Shown piece after piece: positions 7,457-15,375 of a stretch of 30,389 bases of DNA. The position numbers and the translations under genes were made by a program. The notes under the pieces were generated by a model. The model had not been told where the DNA came from, made no database searches, and saw nothing but the letters and a program-made list of their open reading frames with translations. The DNA is taken from NCBI GenBank assembly GCA_047623555.1, contig JBLHMP010000048.1, positions 1 to 30,389 on the forward strand, in the 5' to 3' direction. Origin of the DNA: NORP181 sp047623555. Lineage in GTDB: Bacteria; Pseudomonadota; Alphaproteobacteria; Rhodobacterales; Rhodobacteraceae. How positions within the stretch are numbered: position 1 is the first letter of the stretch; every line of letters starts with the position of its first letter.

Positions 7457-9118
7457 TTATACGCGTTCCATGTTGTATTCGCCGCGCACGCCGCTGCCAT
7501 AGCGTTGCAGGGCACCCTTTTCGCCCACTGCGTTGGGGCGTTGGAAAATCCAGTTTTGCCATGCCGTTAACCGGCCAAATATCCGGGTTTCCATGGTCTC
7601 GGGGCCAGCAAAGCGCAGATTGGCCTCCATCCCGGTCAACGCATCGGGCGAGAAACTGGCACGTTCTTCAAAGAACACCCGAATTTCATCATCCCAATCG
7701 ATGTCATCCATGATCATCGTGACCAACCCGAACTCGTCGGCCGCTTCGGCCTCAAGTGCAGTGCCAATGCTGTCCTGTGCTTTGCCCGCCATTTCCGGCT
7801 CACCAAGGAACCGGGTTTGAAGGCGGGTCAGGGCATTGCCCATCGGCATCAGGCCGAAATTGCTGGCCGACAAAGTGATTGCCGCCATCGGCCGGTTGTC
7901 GCCATCAAATTCGTCTTCCATCATATAGCTGCGATCCGCCGACCATAGCAGTTCTGCCAGAACGCCGCTGAAACAGGACCCATGCTCAACCAACGCAATC
8001 AGCGTGCGCGATGTCATATCAACCCGCTTTAGCACCCGTTTCCATAATTTCAGCACCTCATTGGCCAGCCAATGGTCCTGATTGTCCAACAACAGCGCCT
8101 CATGCGCGCCCAACAGTTCGGCGTCGCCTTGGGTGCGAAACACCATCAGGGCCAGTTTGGTTTCGTTCAGGCGCAAATGCATGATCGCATCGTCCAGTTC
8201 ACGCGCCACGCGCAGCATATAGGCGTCGGCACCCAGTGCTTGCATCGCCTGCATGTCTGCTGGCGCGGCACTGTCGGGGCCGGAAATGGTGATCGTTGCA
8301 CGGCTACTGGCGCGATCAATCTCGACCTCGACTGCTGTGTAGGACACCGATCCATCCTCGCCGAACGTGCGGTTCAACGGGGTCAACTCGATCCCGGTTG
8401 CCCCAGATATTTTTGCTGAAGCCGCCGCAAACTCACGGGCGCGTTCCTGCACGGTTTCATCGAATTTTGAGTTGGCGACAACTTCGTCCACCAACCGCCA
8501 GTCTTTGGCGCGCTGCCCTTTTACGCCTTCTTCGATAGAGCAGAATATATCTGCGCGGTCCCGGCGCACTTTGCGTTTATCAGTCACGCGGGTCAAACCG
8601 CCGGTGCCGGGCAACACCGCCAACAGCGGCACTTCGGGCAAGGACACCGATGAATTCGCGTCATTTGTCAGCATGATATAATTGCAGGCCAGCGCCAGTT
8701 CATAGCCGCCACCGGCACAGGCCCCGCGCACGGCGCAGATGTATTTCTGACCGGAATCCGCCTCGGCGGCCTCATATGTATTGCGGGTCTCGTTGGTGAA
8801 TTTGCAAAAATTCACTTTATGCGCATGCGACGCGCCCCCCAGCATGCGAATGTTTGCACCGGCGCAGAACACTTTGTCATTGCCGGTTTGCAGGATAACG
8901 ACCTTTACCTCGGGATGTTCAAACCGCATCCGCTGCACGATATCGGATAGTTCGATATCAACACCCAGATCATATGAGTTCAGTTTCAGCTCATAGCCCT
9001 CAAACAGGCCGGCTGTTTCGTCGACATCCATGAACAGGTTGGCCAGGTCGCCATCGTATTCAATACGCCAATGACGATACTTGGACGGGTTTGTTTGAAA
9101 GTCGATGACTTTGGTCAT
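7457..9118 (-). CDS. boxC: Benzoyl-CoA-dihydrodiol lyase (2,3-epoxybenzoyl-CoA dihydrolase) BoxC
   Basis: BoxC is a crotonase-superfamily enzyme that opens 2,3-epoxybenzoyl-CoA hydrolytically to 3,4-didehydroadipyl-CoA semialdehyde and formate. The 553-aa protein has the crotonase oxyanion blocks GNDKVFCAGANIRMLGG (about residues 80-97) and RGACAGGGYELALACNYIML (about 130-150), and SLPEVPLLAVLPGTGGL. The extended C-terminal half typical of BoxC follows (FDGDNRPMAAITLSASNFG, ending in RGEYNMERV). I chose ATG 9118 because GGAG lies 7 bases upstream; the in-frame GTG two codons earlier is badly spaced. It is the first gene of the box unit, directly behind the promoter with two BoxR boxes. Confidence 0.96.
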   Translation of the reverse strand: MTKVIDFQTNPSKYRHWRIEYDGDLANLFMDVDETAGLFEGYELKLNSYDLGVDIELSDIVQRMRFEHPEVKVVILQTGNDKVFCAGANIRMLGGASHAHKVNFCKFTNETRNTYEAAEADSGQKYICAVRGACAGGGYELALACNYIMLTNDANSSVSLPEVPLLAVLPGTGGLTRVTDKRKVRRDRADIFCSIEEGVKGQRAKDWRLVDEVVANSKFDETVQERAREFAAASAKISGATGIELTPLNRTFGEDGSVSYTAVEVEIDRASSRATITISGPDSAAPADMQAMQALGADAYMLRVARELDDAIMHLRLNETKLALMVFRTQGDAELLGAHEALLLDNQDHWLANEVLKLWKRVLKRVDMTSRTLIALVEHGSCFSGVLAELLWSADRSYMMEDEFDGDNRPMAAITLSASNFGLMPMGNALTRLQTRFLGEPEMAGKAQDSIGTALEAEAADEFGLVTMIMDDIDWDDEIRVFFEERASFSPDALTGMEANLRFAGPETMETRIFGRLTAWQNWIFQRPNAVGEKGALQRYGSGVRGEYNMERV

Positions 9119-9188
9119 GATCACACTCCGGAAAGGATGTATTTTCGTTATACTTTAGGGCGCTTTTTGAGGTTGGTAAATAGAAATA

Positions 9189-9202
9189 TGCATAATAATG
9201 CA
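9189..9202. promoter_or_regulatory. BoxR operator candidate, proximal (TGCA-N6-TGCA)
   Basis: TGCATAATAATGCA is an exact TGCA-N6-TGCA direct repeat, the recognition pattern described for BzdR/BoxR. It overlaps the predicted -10 of the boxC promoter, as expected for a repressor site. Confidence 0.8.
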
Positions 9203-9224
9203 ACCAAATTTGTTTAATTTTCAA
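9195..9224 (-). promoter_or_regulatory. Putative boxC promoter
   Basis: On the minus strand, -35 TTGAAA (9224-9219), an 18-base spacer and -10 CATTAT (9200-9195) lie about 75 bases upstream of the boxC ATG. The -10 is imperfect. Its support comes mainly from its placement between the two TGCA-N6-TGCA boxes in an AT-rich gap. Confidence 0.5.
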
Positions 9225-9240
9225 GTATTCGCAGAGTTAA

Positions 9241-9254
9241 TGCATTATAATGCA
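9241..9254. promoter_or_regulatory. BoxR operator candidate, distal (TGCA-N6-TGCA)
   Basis: TGCATTATAATGCA is a second exact TGCA-N6-TGCA box. It is also a perfect palindrome. It sits just upstream of the boxC -35, 2 bases past the DUF309 stop and 52 bases (about five helical turns) from the proximal box, a spacing that would allow co-operative binding on one face of the DNA. Confidence 0.8.
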
Positions 9255-9256
9255 AG

Positions 9257-9667
9257 TTACGCTCTGACAGAGACTCGTAACCGCCGCACTTTTTGAGTCC
9301 ACATACCCACGTTGAGCCCCATCACGACGCCCTTACAGAAACTCAGATGTTCATCAGCAATGTCGCACAGACGCAGGGCCGCTTTGGGCTTTTGCATCGC
9401 ATTCTTTAATGACGCGTTGGCGAACTGGATCAGCGCCTGCACCATATGCCGCTTAGCCGAGTTTGGAGGCATCACCATCCAAACCGGCTCAAACGCCTCA
9501 TGGGCCTCCCAGAAAAACCCTTGCTCAAGATATTGCAAACCGGCCCGCCAAGCCAGCGACCGGGTCAGATCATCGCAGTCCACAGACGCGGCCAAATCAG
9601 CAAACAGCGCCTCATCATGGCGTGGGGTCTGGCCCGGAATATAGGCATATGGCGGCGTCGGGATCAT
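9257..9667 (-). CDS. DUF309 domain protein
   Basis: This 136-aa all-helical protein belongs to the DUF309 family. The signature is FFWEAHEAFEPVWMVMP (residues 51-67), with conserved His56, Glu57 and Glu60 forming an HExxE-like site. A second conserved helix reads ALIQFANASLKNAMQKP. The family's function is not established. It lies 6 bases after the alpha/beta hydrolase gene and closes the TRAP-ligase unit. The boxC promoter starts immediately after its stop. DUF309 genes occur next to CoA-ligase and hydrolase genes in such clusters, but I can only state the association. Confidence 0.82.
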   Translation of the reverse strand: MIPTPPYAYIPGQTPRHDEALFADLAASVDCDDLTRSLAWRAGLQYLEQGFFWEAHEAFEPVWMVMPPNSAKRHMVQALIQFANASLKNAMQKPKAALRLCDIADEHLSFCKGVVMGLNVGMWTQKVRRLRVSVRA

Positions 9668-9673
9668 CGCCTA

Positions 9674-10504
9674 TTAGGCCACTTTGACCTGCTCGGCTTC
9701 GATCCGGTTCAGGCATATGGTGAAATCGGTGATCGCGGCCAGCGTCTTTTCTGGCTGCTCAAGGTGCGGGGCATGCTGGCAATCGTCCAAGATTTCGATA
9801 TCCACCGGCGAATAGCTTCGATCGTCAATTTCTTGTATCTGCGCCAGCGTGCCATACTGATCGTCACGGCCCTGAATAGCCAGCGTCGGGATGCGCAGAA
9901 AATCAATCGCCTCGGCGACATTCCACGCCTTAAACTGTGGATCCAGCCAAACGCGATTCCAGCCATAGAACGCCCCATCGGCATCGCGATGGTATTTCTG
10001 CATTTTCTCACGCAGGCCACCGGTTTCAAATGCGTCCGTGGATTTGGCGATTTCGGCCAACCCGCCGGGTTCGGTAAAGAAATGCGGTGCCATCAGGATC
10101 AGGCCGCGCACCCGGTGATCCTGCAGGCTGCCCGCATAGATCGCGCTGATTGTGGCGCCATCGCTGTGGCCAAACAGAATACCGCGCTGAAACCCCATTT
10201 GGTTCAGGATCTGCGGCAACACGTTTGTGGCCTCATGCGTCATGAAATCTATCGAACGGGGCAATTCCACCGGATCAGACTGGCCATAGCCTTGCCGTGA
10301 ATAGACAAACACGCCCATGCCGGTGGCCGCAGCGACCCGTTCGGGAAAATCCCGCCACAGGGCAAGACAGCCCAAGCCTTCGTGCAACATCACAATGGTC
10401 GGGGCCTGATCGGGCGCTGGGCCATAGCAGGCATATTCAAGCGTGGCGCCGTCCACAATCAGGGGGGATTTCGGGGTATTTGACCAGTTCAGATGGGCCA
10501 TCAT
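9674..10504 (-). CDS. Alpha/beta hydrolase of the benzoate cluster
   Basis: This is an alpha/beta-hydrolase fold enzyme of 276 aa. The oxyanion region is MLHEGLGCLALWRDFPERVA, the nucleophile elbow is GHSDG (residues 112-116, Ser114), the acid probably lies in IQGRDDQYG, and the His is in DCQHAPHLEQP. Its ATG overlaps the stop of benzoate-CoA ligase (ATGA), so it is translationally coupled. A second ATG follows at once. Hydrolases of this type often sit beside box and ligase genes. It could hydrolyse an ester precursor of benzoate or a CoA-pathway side product; the substrate is not known. Confidence 0.87.
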   Translation of the reverse strand: MMAHLNWSNTPKSPLIVDGATLEYACYGPAPDQAPTIVMLHEGLGCLALWRDFPERVAAATGMGVFVYSRQGYGQSDPVELPRSIDFMTHEATNVLPQILNQMGFQRGILFGHSDGATISAIYAGSLQDHRVRGLILMAPHFFTEPGGLAEIAKSTDAFETGGLREKMQKYHRDADGAFYGWNRVWLDPQFKAWNVAEAIDFLRIPTLAIQGRDDQYGTLAQIQEIDDRSYSPVDIEILDDCQHAPHLEQPEKTLAAITDFTICLNRIEAEQVKVA

Positions 10505-12033
10505 GTATCCTCTCTCAGCTTAAATCTTTGGATTTTGCCAGTGGCGGTTTTGGGCAGATCGTCGGTAAATTCAATCCAGCGCGGGTATTTCCATTTGCCG
10601 ATCTTGTCTTTGACATAAGCCTTAAGTTCTGCGGCCAAAGCATCGGTTCCGTCCGTCTGGTGCAGTACCACAAACGCCTTGGGTTTTTCGAGCCCGTCGG
10701 GATCGCGTATCGCCACAACCGCCGCCTCAAGAACGGATGGATGCGACACCAACGCCTGCTCTACCTCAAACGGAGACAGCCAGATGCCGGACACTTTGAA
10801 CATATCATCCGTGCGGCCACAGTAGATGTATCGCCCGTCTTTGGTCAGCTCGTATTTGTCGCCTGTCCGGGTCCATTCGCCTTCGAATGTGGTGCGGGAT
10901 TTGTTGCGTTGATTCCAGTAACCATCAGCCGCCGAGGCGCCGCGCACCAGCAATTCACCGATGCCACCTGCGGGCACATCCTCGCCAATATCGTCCAGCA
11001 AACGCACGTCATACCCCGGCACCGCGCGGCCAGACGTGCCATAAACCACGTCGCCCGGAGCGTTGGACAGAAAGATATGAAGCATTTCGGTTGATCCGAC
11101 ACCATCCAGAATGTTGACATTCCACAGCGCGTACCAGCGATTGCCGATGTCTTCGGGCAACGCCTCGCCTGCGGAAATGCAGATGCGCAAATTCGTGTCG
11201 GGTTTCCCGTTGGCCTCAAGATGCGCAACCATTGCGGCGTATAGGGTTGGCACGCCGCAGAACACCGTCGGTTTTTCGGCGGCGATAATGTCGGTCACAC
11301 CGTCGGGCGTTGGGCGACCATTGAACAGGATCGCGGTGGCGCCAACAGACATGGGAAAGGTCATGCCGTTGCCCATCCCGTAAGCAAAGAACAGTTTGGC
11401 GACCGAATAGATCACGTCGGATTCAGCGATCTGCAAAACCTGCGCGCCATAGGTGTCAGACGTGGCTTTCAATGCGCTATGCACATGGCGCACGCCCTTG
11501 GGTTGCCCGGTTGATCCCGAGGAATAGAGCCAGAACGCCGTGTCATCGGGAGAAGCAGCAACTGTTTCGACAGGCGCACAGCCCGCGATGAAATCAGTGA
11601 ATGATACAGTGCCCTCGGGGGGCACGCCACCGATCACCACGATCCGGGTCAGGTGTTCGCAGGCCAAAGCGGCGGATTGCACCGCTGGCCACAATTCGGA
11701 CGAGACAAACAGGCAGGATGGGCGGGCATCGTTTAGGATCGTGTCATAGACCGGTGTCGCCAGCAAAGTGTTGAGCGGCACCGGGATAACGCCGGCCTTG
11801 ATACATCCCCAAAATATCTGCGGGAATTCGATCTGGTCCAAAACCAACATCAACGCACGGTCTTCGCGTTTGATCCCGGCGCGGGTTAGCGCACTGGCGA
11901 CACGGCCGGTTTCGGTGGCCAGATCGCCATAGGTCAGCCTGCGTTTGTCGCCAGCTGCCTCGCGAAAGGCAACGGTATCTGCGCGGCCTTCGGCAAGGTG
12001 ACGATCAACGAAATAGGTGGCGGCATTGGACAT
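10501..12033 (-). CDS. Benzoate-CoA ligase
   Basis: This adenylate-forming ligase activates benzoate (ATP, CoA) to benzoyl-CoA, the substrate of BoxAB. The 510-aa protein carries the AMP-binding motif FWLYSSGSTGQPKGVRH, the benzoate-ligase family stretches SVAKLFFAYGMGNGMTFP and DGVGSTEMLHIFLSN, the TGDKYELTKDGRYIYCGRTD hinge and the C-terminal catalytic lysine in LPKTATGKIQR. I chose ATG 12033 because AAGGAG lies 7 bases upstream and the protein then begins MSNAATYFVDRHL, typical of the family. A longer upstream frame lacks homology. It follows dctM by 16 bases and overlaps the hydrolase start. Related ligases also take 2-aminobenzoate or hydroxybenzoates, so the exact specificity is inferred from the box genes. 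Confidence 0.93.
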   Translation of the reverse strand: MSNAATYFVDRHLAEGRADTVAFREAAGDKRRLTYGDLATETGRVASALTRAGIKREDRALMLVLDQIEFPQIFWGCIKAGVIPVPLNTLLATPVYDTILNDARPSCLFVSSELWPAVQSAALACEHLTRIVVIGGVPPEGTVSFTDFIAGCAPVETVAASPDDTAFWLYSSGSTGQPKGVRHVHSALKATSDTYGAQVLQIAESDVIYSVAKLFFAYGMGNGMTFPMSVGATAILFNGRPTPDGVTDIIAAEKPTVFCGVPTLYAAMVAHLEANGKPDTNLRICISAGEALPEDIGNRWYALWNVNILDGVGSTEMLHIFLSNAPGDVVYGTSGRAVPGYDVRLLDDIGEDVPAGGIGELLVRGASAADGYWNQRNKSRTTFEGEWTRTGDKYELTKDGRYIYCGRTDDMFKVSGIWLSPFEVEQALVSHPSVLEAAVVAIRDPDGLEKPKAFVVLHQTDGTDALAAELKAYVKDKIGKWKYPRWIEFTDDLPKTATGKIQRFKLREDT

Positions 12034-12049
12034 GGCTGGCTCCTTGGTC

Positions 12050-13363
12050 TTAGGGCAACAGAAACAGGGTGATCGCCGGGAACATGACCAATAGGACCAC
12101 CCGGACCAGATCAGAGGCAACAAAGAACATCACCGCTTTGTAGGTCTCGATCATCGGTGTTTCACGGTCCATCGCGTTGATGATGAACAGGTTCATGCCC
12201 ACAGGTGGCGTTATCAATCCGACCTCGACCACGATCAGCACGAGGATACCAAACCAGATGGCGACATGTTCCGGGCTAAGGCCAAAATCAAGCACGCTGA
12301 TCACCGGAAAAAAGATAGGGATGGTCAGAAGGATCATGCTCAGACTGTCCATCAGACACCCGAACACCAGATAGAACACCAATATCAAGGACAGCACCAC
12401 CCAGGGGCTAAACCCTTGGCTGACAACGAAATTTGACAGTTCTTGCGGCACTTGGGTCAGCGCCAGAAAGCCGTTGTAGAACCCGGCGCCCAGCACGATG
12501 AAAAAGATCATCGCGGTTGAGCGGGCCGTGACCATAAAGCTCTCGATCAGGGTCGGCCATCTTAGCCCGCCATTGAGCAAAGCAATCACAGCCGTGCCCG
12601 CCGCGCCAACAGCGGCGCCCTCGGTTGGGGTGAACCAGCCGCGATAAATACCACCGACGACCAAGCCAAAGACCATCAACACCGGCCACACCTTGAGTAA
12701 CAAGGCAAATCGTTCAGCCATCGGCACCCGTGGCCGTGTTCCGGCTGAATCCGGGTACAAACGCACATAGATCGAAATGGCGAGAACATAGCCGAGGGCC
12801 GCCAGAATTCCGGGAATGAACGCGGCCAGGAACAGTTTGGCGATGTTTTGTTCGGTCAGGATGGCATAGATCACCAGCACCACAGAGGGCGGGATCAGAA
12901 TGCCCAGCGTGCCGCCAGCGGCCAATGTCGCGCTGGAAAACCCGCCCGCATAACCATAGCGTTTTAATTCCGGCAGTGCGACCCGGCCCATTGTGGCCGC
13001 TGTCGCCAGCGAACTGCCACAGATCGCGCCAAATCCGGCGCAGGCACCGATGGCGGCCATGGCAACGCCACCTTTGCGGTGGCCCAGAAACCCTTCGGCG
13101 GCTTTGAACAGCGCCGTGGACATGCCGCCCAAAGTGGCGAAATGGCCCATCAGCAAGAACATCGGTACAATTGTTAGCGAATAGCTGGAAAAGGTCGTGA
13201 ACGTTTCGTTCTTTAGTCGGGCAAAGGCGACATTTGTGCTGCCCGTGACGATGCTTAGACCGATAAGGCCGACCAAAAACATGGCGAGCCCAATCGGAAC
13301 CCGCAAAAATATCAGGATCATCAGCGCCGGAAAGGACGCGATGCCAATTTCAAGTGTGCTCAA
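12050..13363 (-). CDS. dctM: TRAP transporter large membrane subunit (DctM family)
   Basis: This is the large permease subunit of a TRAP transporter, a Na+-coupled symporter that moves an organic acid delivered by the periplasmic DctP protein. The 437-aa protein is hydrophobic throughout, with about 12 membrane segments. Typical DctM stretches are FASGFGAICGSSLATAATMG-like (here FGAICGSSLATAATMGRVAL), LAAGGTLGILIPPSVVLVIY and VGLITPPVGMNLFIINAM. It starts with TTG at 13363, overlapping the dctQ stop (TTGA). It is immediately followed by benzoate-CoA ligase, so the likely cargo is benzoate or a related aromatic acid. The family is certain; the cargo is inference. Confidence 0.93.
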   Translation of the reverse strand: MSTLEIGIASFPALMILIFLRVPIGLAMFLVGLIGLSIVTGSTNVAFARLKNETFTTFSSYSLTIVPMFLLMGHFATLGGMSTALFKAAEGFLGHRKGGVAMAAIGACAGFGAICGSSLATAATMGRVALPELKRYGYAGGFSSATLAAGGTLGILIPPSVVLVIYAILTEQNIAKLFLAAFIPGILAALGYVLAISIYVRLYPDSAGTRPRVPMAERFALLLKVWPVLMVFGLVVGGIYRGWFTPTEGAAVGAAGTAVIALLNGGLRWPTLIESFMVTARSTAMIFFIVLGAGFYNGFLALTQVPQELSNFVVSQGFSPWVVLSLILVFYLVFGCLMDSLSMILLTIPIFFPVISVLDFGLSPEHVAIWFGILVLIVVEVGLITPPVGMNLFIINAMDRETPMIETYKAVMFFVASDLVRVVLLVMFPAITLFLLP

Positions 13364-13947
13364 TGTTCGGCCCCCGCACCGTCCCAGATGATGATCCGAC
13401 TGGTGAAAAATTCATATGTCCGCACAAGGCCCATATAGACGCCGACAATGGCGGCCACGACGGACGCGGCAAAGCTGGCGGCATAGGCCCACCAGATCGG
13501 GAATTGCAGCAGAAACGTCGTCTCGCCATAGCGCATTTTCGACGACATGCCGGCAAACAGACGCAACGCAATCAACACCAGTACCGCCGCAAAAATCAGC
13601 TCAACCACCATGGCGAGGAACTGTTGCACCCGTATCGGCAATTTATCGGTCAGAATCCCGACCGAGGCGTGGCCCGAAGTGATTTGACATAGCGGGATAA
13701 AGGCGAAAATGGCAAAGGCAACGCCGGATTCGACCAACTCAAAGTCACCGGTGATCGGGCCAACACCCAGACCTAGCATCCATTGGGCAAACGCAGGGGC
13801 CAGACCCTCCATAAAGTCGCTGTGCATCCAGCCGTTCAATATGCGCCCGGTGATCGACACACAGGTCAAAACAATCAATAACGTTAAAACAATACCGCCC
13901 AGAATGGCCGAAAACCGGGCCAATCCCATCATATAGTTCTTCAACAT
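13360..13947 (-). CDS. dctQ: TRAP transporter small membrane subunit (DctQ family)
   Basis: This is the four-helix small subunit of the TRAP transporter. Membrane segments are visible at about residues 10-33, 60-85, 105-125 and 150-175 (for example FSAILGGIVLTLLIVLTCVS and FAASVVAAIVGVYMGLV). I chose ATG 13947 because the in-frame TTG at 14007 falls inside the dctP-dctQ hairpins. The ribosome-binding site there is only fair (AGGGCGG). Length from 13947 is 195 aa, within the family range. It overlaps dctM. Confidence 0.85.
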   Translation of the reverse strand: MLKNYMMGLARFSAILGGIVLTLLIVLTCVSITGRILNGWMHSDFMEGLAPAFAQWMLGLGVGPITGDFELVESGVAFAIFAFIPLCQITSGHASVGILTDKLPIRVQQFLAMVVELIFAAVLVLIALRLFAGMSSKMRYGETTFLLQFPIWWAYAASFAASVVAAIVGVYMGLVRTYEFFTSRIIIWDGAGAEH

Positions 13948-13983
13948 TTGCGTCCGCCCTGCGCCATATAAAGCGTTCCGAAT

Positions 13984-14034
13984 TAAAGTGTGAAACACTT
14001 TAGACAAAACCGCGACGAGGGTATCGCCGCGGTT
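13984..14034 (-). terminator. Tandem hairpins between dctP and dctQ (attenuator)
   Basis: Two stems lie in the gap. The first, on transcription of the minus strand, has 11-bp arms at 14024-14034 and 14008-14018 (one G-T) and a 5-base loop, followed by TTTTGT. The second has 8-bp arms at 13995-14002 and 13984-13991 (TAAAGTGT/ACACTTTA) and a 3-base loop. Partial termination here would give more binding protein than membrane subunits, a common arrangement in transporter operons. Confidence 0.65.
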
Positions 14035-14053
14035 TCAATTTTTTGCTCCGTAT

Positions 14054-15100
14054 TTATTCGGAGTATTTTGCGATCAACTCGCGGGCCTGATCGATCAGAG
14101 CCTGACCGTCTTTGCCCTTGCTGTTCATGTCGGCAACCCATTCGTCATAAATCGGCTGGGCCATAGTGCGCCACTCTTCTGTCTGAGCCGCATCCAAGGT
14201 GATGATGTTGTTGCCAATATCCACGGCCAACTGACGCGACGGACCATCGGAATCGGCCTGTGTACCACCAGCAAACACCGAGAATTCCAAACCGGAATTA
14301 TCGTCGATCACCTTTTTCAGATCGTCCGGCAGGCTTTCATACTTTTCTTTGTTCATCGCCAGAACAAAGGTCAGTGTATAAAGCGCGGCACCCGAAAATT
14401 CGGTGTGGTTGTGCACCAGTTCTGGAACCTTCAAGGCTGCGGTGACTTCCCACGGAATGGTTGTTCCGTCGATCACACCTTTGGACAGACCTTCGGACAC
14501 AGCCGGAACCGGCATGCCAACCGGGGTTGCACCCAGTTTGGTCAGCAAAGAGTTAATCGAACGCGACCCACCGCGGATTTTCATGCCCTGCAGATCGGCA
14601 GGCGTGTTCACTGGATCCTTGGTGTGGATCAAGCCGGGGCCGTGTACCCATGTCCCCAGAATGTGGACATCCTGAAAATCAGTATCTTTCCAGTGCTCTT
14701 CAAACATTTCCCAATAGGCACGCGATACGGCGCGGGCATTGGTCATCATGAACGGCAATTCAAACACTTCGGTGCCCGGGAAACGACCCGGCGTATATCC
14801 GACAACGGTCCAGACGATGTCAGCAACACCATCAATGGCCTGATCCATCAGTTCCGGCGGACGTCCACCCAACTGCATCGACGGATAGCTGTCGACCTTG
14901 ATCCGACCACCAGAATCACGTTCGACATTGGCGGCCCAAACGTCGAGGATAAGTTTTGGCACATTGGCCTGAGCCGGCAAAAACTGGTGCAGTTTCAGCG
15001 TCACTTCCTGAGCGGCGGCTGTTGTGGCTGTGACCCCTGCACTAAGTGCGGCAATTGCCACCCCTGCTGCAAAACCCAAGAGCTTTCTGCGATTCGTCAT
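14054..15100 (-). CDS. dctP: TRAP transporter solute-binding protein (DctP family)
   Basis: This is a periplasmic DctP-family binding protein of 348 aa that delivers an organic acid to DctQM. The N-terminus is a Sec signal peptide (MTNRRKLLGFAAGVAIAALS, cleavage probably after TAAAQ). The mature part has the family pattern, including the carboxylate-binding Arg region LQGMKIRGGSRSINSLL (equivalent of the conserved TRAP selectivity arginine) and MPVPAVSEGLSKGVIDGTTIPWE. The start ATG 15100 has GGGAGGAA 4 bases upstream. It is the first gene of the unit that continues to benzoate-CoA ligase, so aromatic carboxylates are the expected ligands. Confidence 0.93.
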   Translation of the reverse strand: MTNRRKLLGFAAGVAIAALSAGVTATTAAAQEVTLKLHQFLPAQANVPKLILDVWAANVERDSGGRIKVDSYPSMQLGGRPPELMDQAIDGVADIVWTVVGYTPGRFPGTEVFELPFMMTNARAVSRAYWEMFEEHWKDTDFQDVHILGTWVHGPGLIHTKDPVNTPADLQGMKIRGGSRSINSLLTKLGATPVGMPVPAVSEGLSKGVIDGTTIPWEVTAALKVPELVHNHTEFSGAALYTLTFVLAMNKEKYESLPDDLKKVIDDNSGLEFSVFAGGTQADSDGPSRQLAVDIGNNIITLDAAQTEEWRTMAQPIYDEWVADMNSKGKDGQALIDQARELIAKYSE

Positions 15101-15122
15101 ATGATTCCTCCCTGAATCAATT

Positions 15123-15138
15123 TGGCACTATAGTGCCA
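15123..15138. promoter_or_regulatory. 16-bp perfect palindrome upstream of dctP
   Basis: TGGCACTATAGTGCCA is perfectly self-complementary. It lies in the 5' untranslated region, 23 bases upstream of the dctP ATG and downstream of the predicted -10. It looks like a dimeric repressor operator, and differs from the TGCA boxes. Confidence 0.6.
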
Positions 15139-15142
15139 TTGG

Positions 15143-15166
15143 TGGCATATAATGCAATATATTGCT
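15143..15166. promoter_or_regulatory. Degenerate BoxR-type operator array at dctP (TGGC-N6-TGCA-N6-TGCT)
   Basis: Three TGCA-like tetramers are spaced exactly by 6 bases (TGGC 15143-15146, TGCA 15153-15156, TGCT 15163-15166). This has the same phase as the boxC operators with one mismatch in each outer box. It overlaps the predicted dctP -10. Confidence 0.55.
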
Positions 15167-15184
15167 ACATAATTTATAGACCAA
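15156..15184 (-). promoter_or_regulatory. Putative dctP promoter
   Basis: On the minus strand, -35 TTGGTC (15184-15179), a 17-base spacer and -10 TATATT (15161-15156) lie about 56 bases upstream of the dctP ATG. The -10 lies inside the TGCA-like operator array, consistent with repression by BoxR. Confidence 0.55.
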
Positions 15185-15227
15185 ATTCGGACAAATTCAC
15201 AAACCAAAATGCTATGAAAGCCGCTTT

Positions 15228-15353
15228 TCAACCCAGAGCGGTGGACTTCAACTCACTCGTACACTCCGGCGGGCACCCACAGCGGATCCTTTCAATTTTC
15301 TTCTCAGGCCATAGTTTGGTGGCCGCATATGTCGGGAAATGCCCATTCTGCAT
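15228..15353 (-). other. Unassigned 41-aa frame in the dctP upstream gap
   Basis: The stretch 15185-15375 between dctP and the M20 gene holds one short minus-strand frame (ATG 15353, stop TGA 15230-15228). It encodes a basic peptide with CGCPPEC near its C-terminus. There is no ribosome-binding site and I do not recognise it. It may be chance, or the relic of a lost gene or insertion sequence. Confidence 0.2.
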
Positions 15354-15375
15354 CTTATCGCGTATTGTCAGGCCC

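Noticed and set aside
9446..11094. Two long plus-strand frames opposite the hydrolase and benzoate-CoA ligase
   Set aside because: They mirror the codon pattern of well-identified minus-strand genes and show no family motifs.
12034..12123. N-terminal extension of benzoate-CoA ligase to 12123
   Set aside because: It overlaps dctM and has no homology. AAGGAG precedes ATG 12033.
13947..14007. dctQ start at TTG 14007
   Set aside because: That codon lies inside the dctP-dctQ hairpin region. ATG 13947 gives the normal DctQ beginning.
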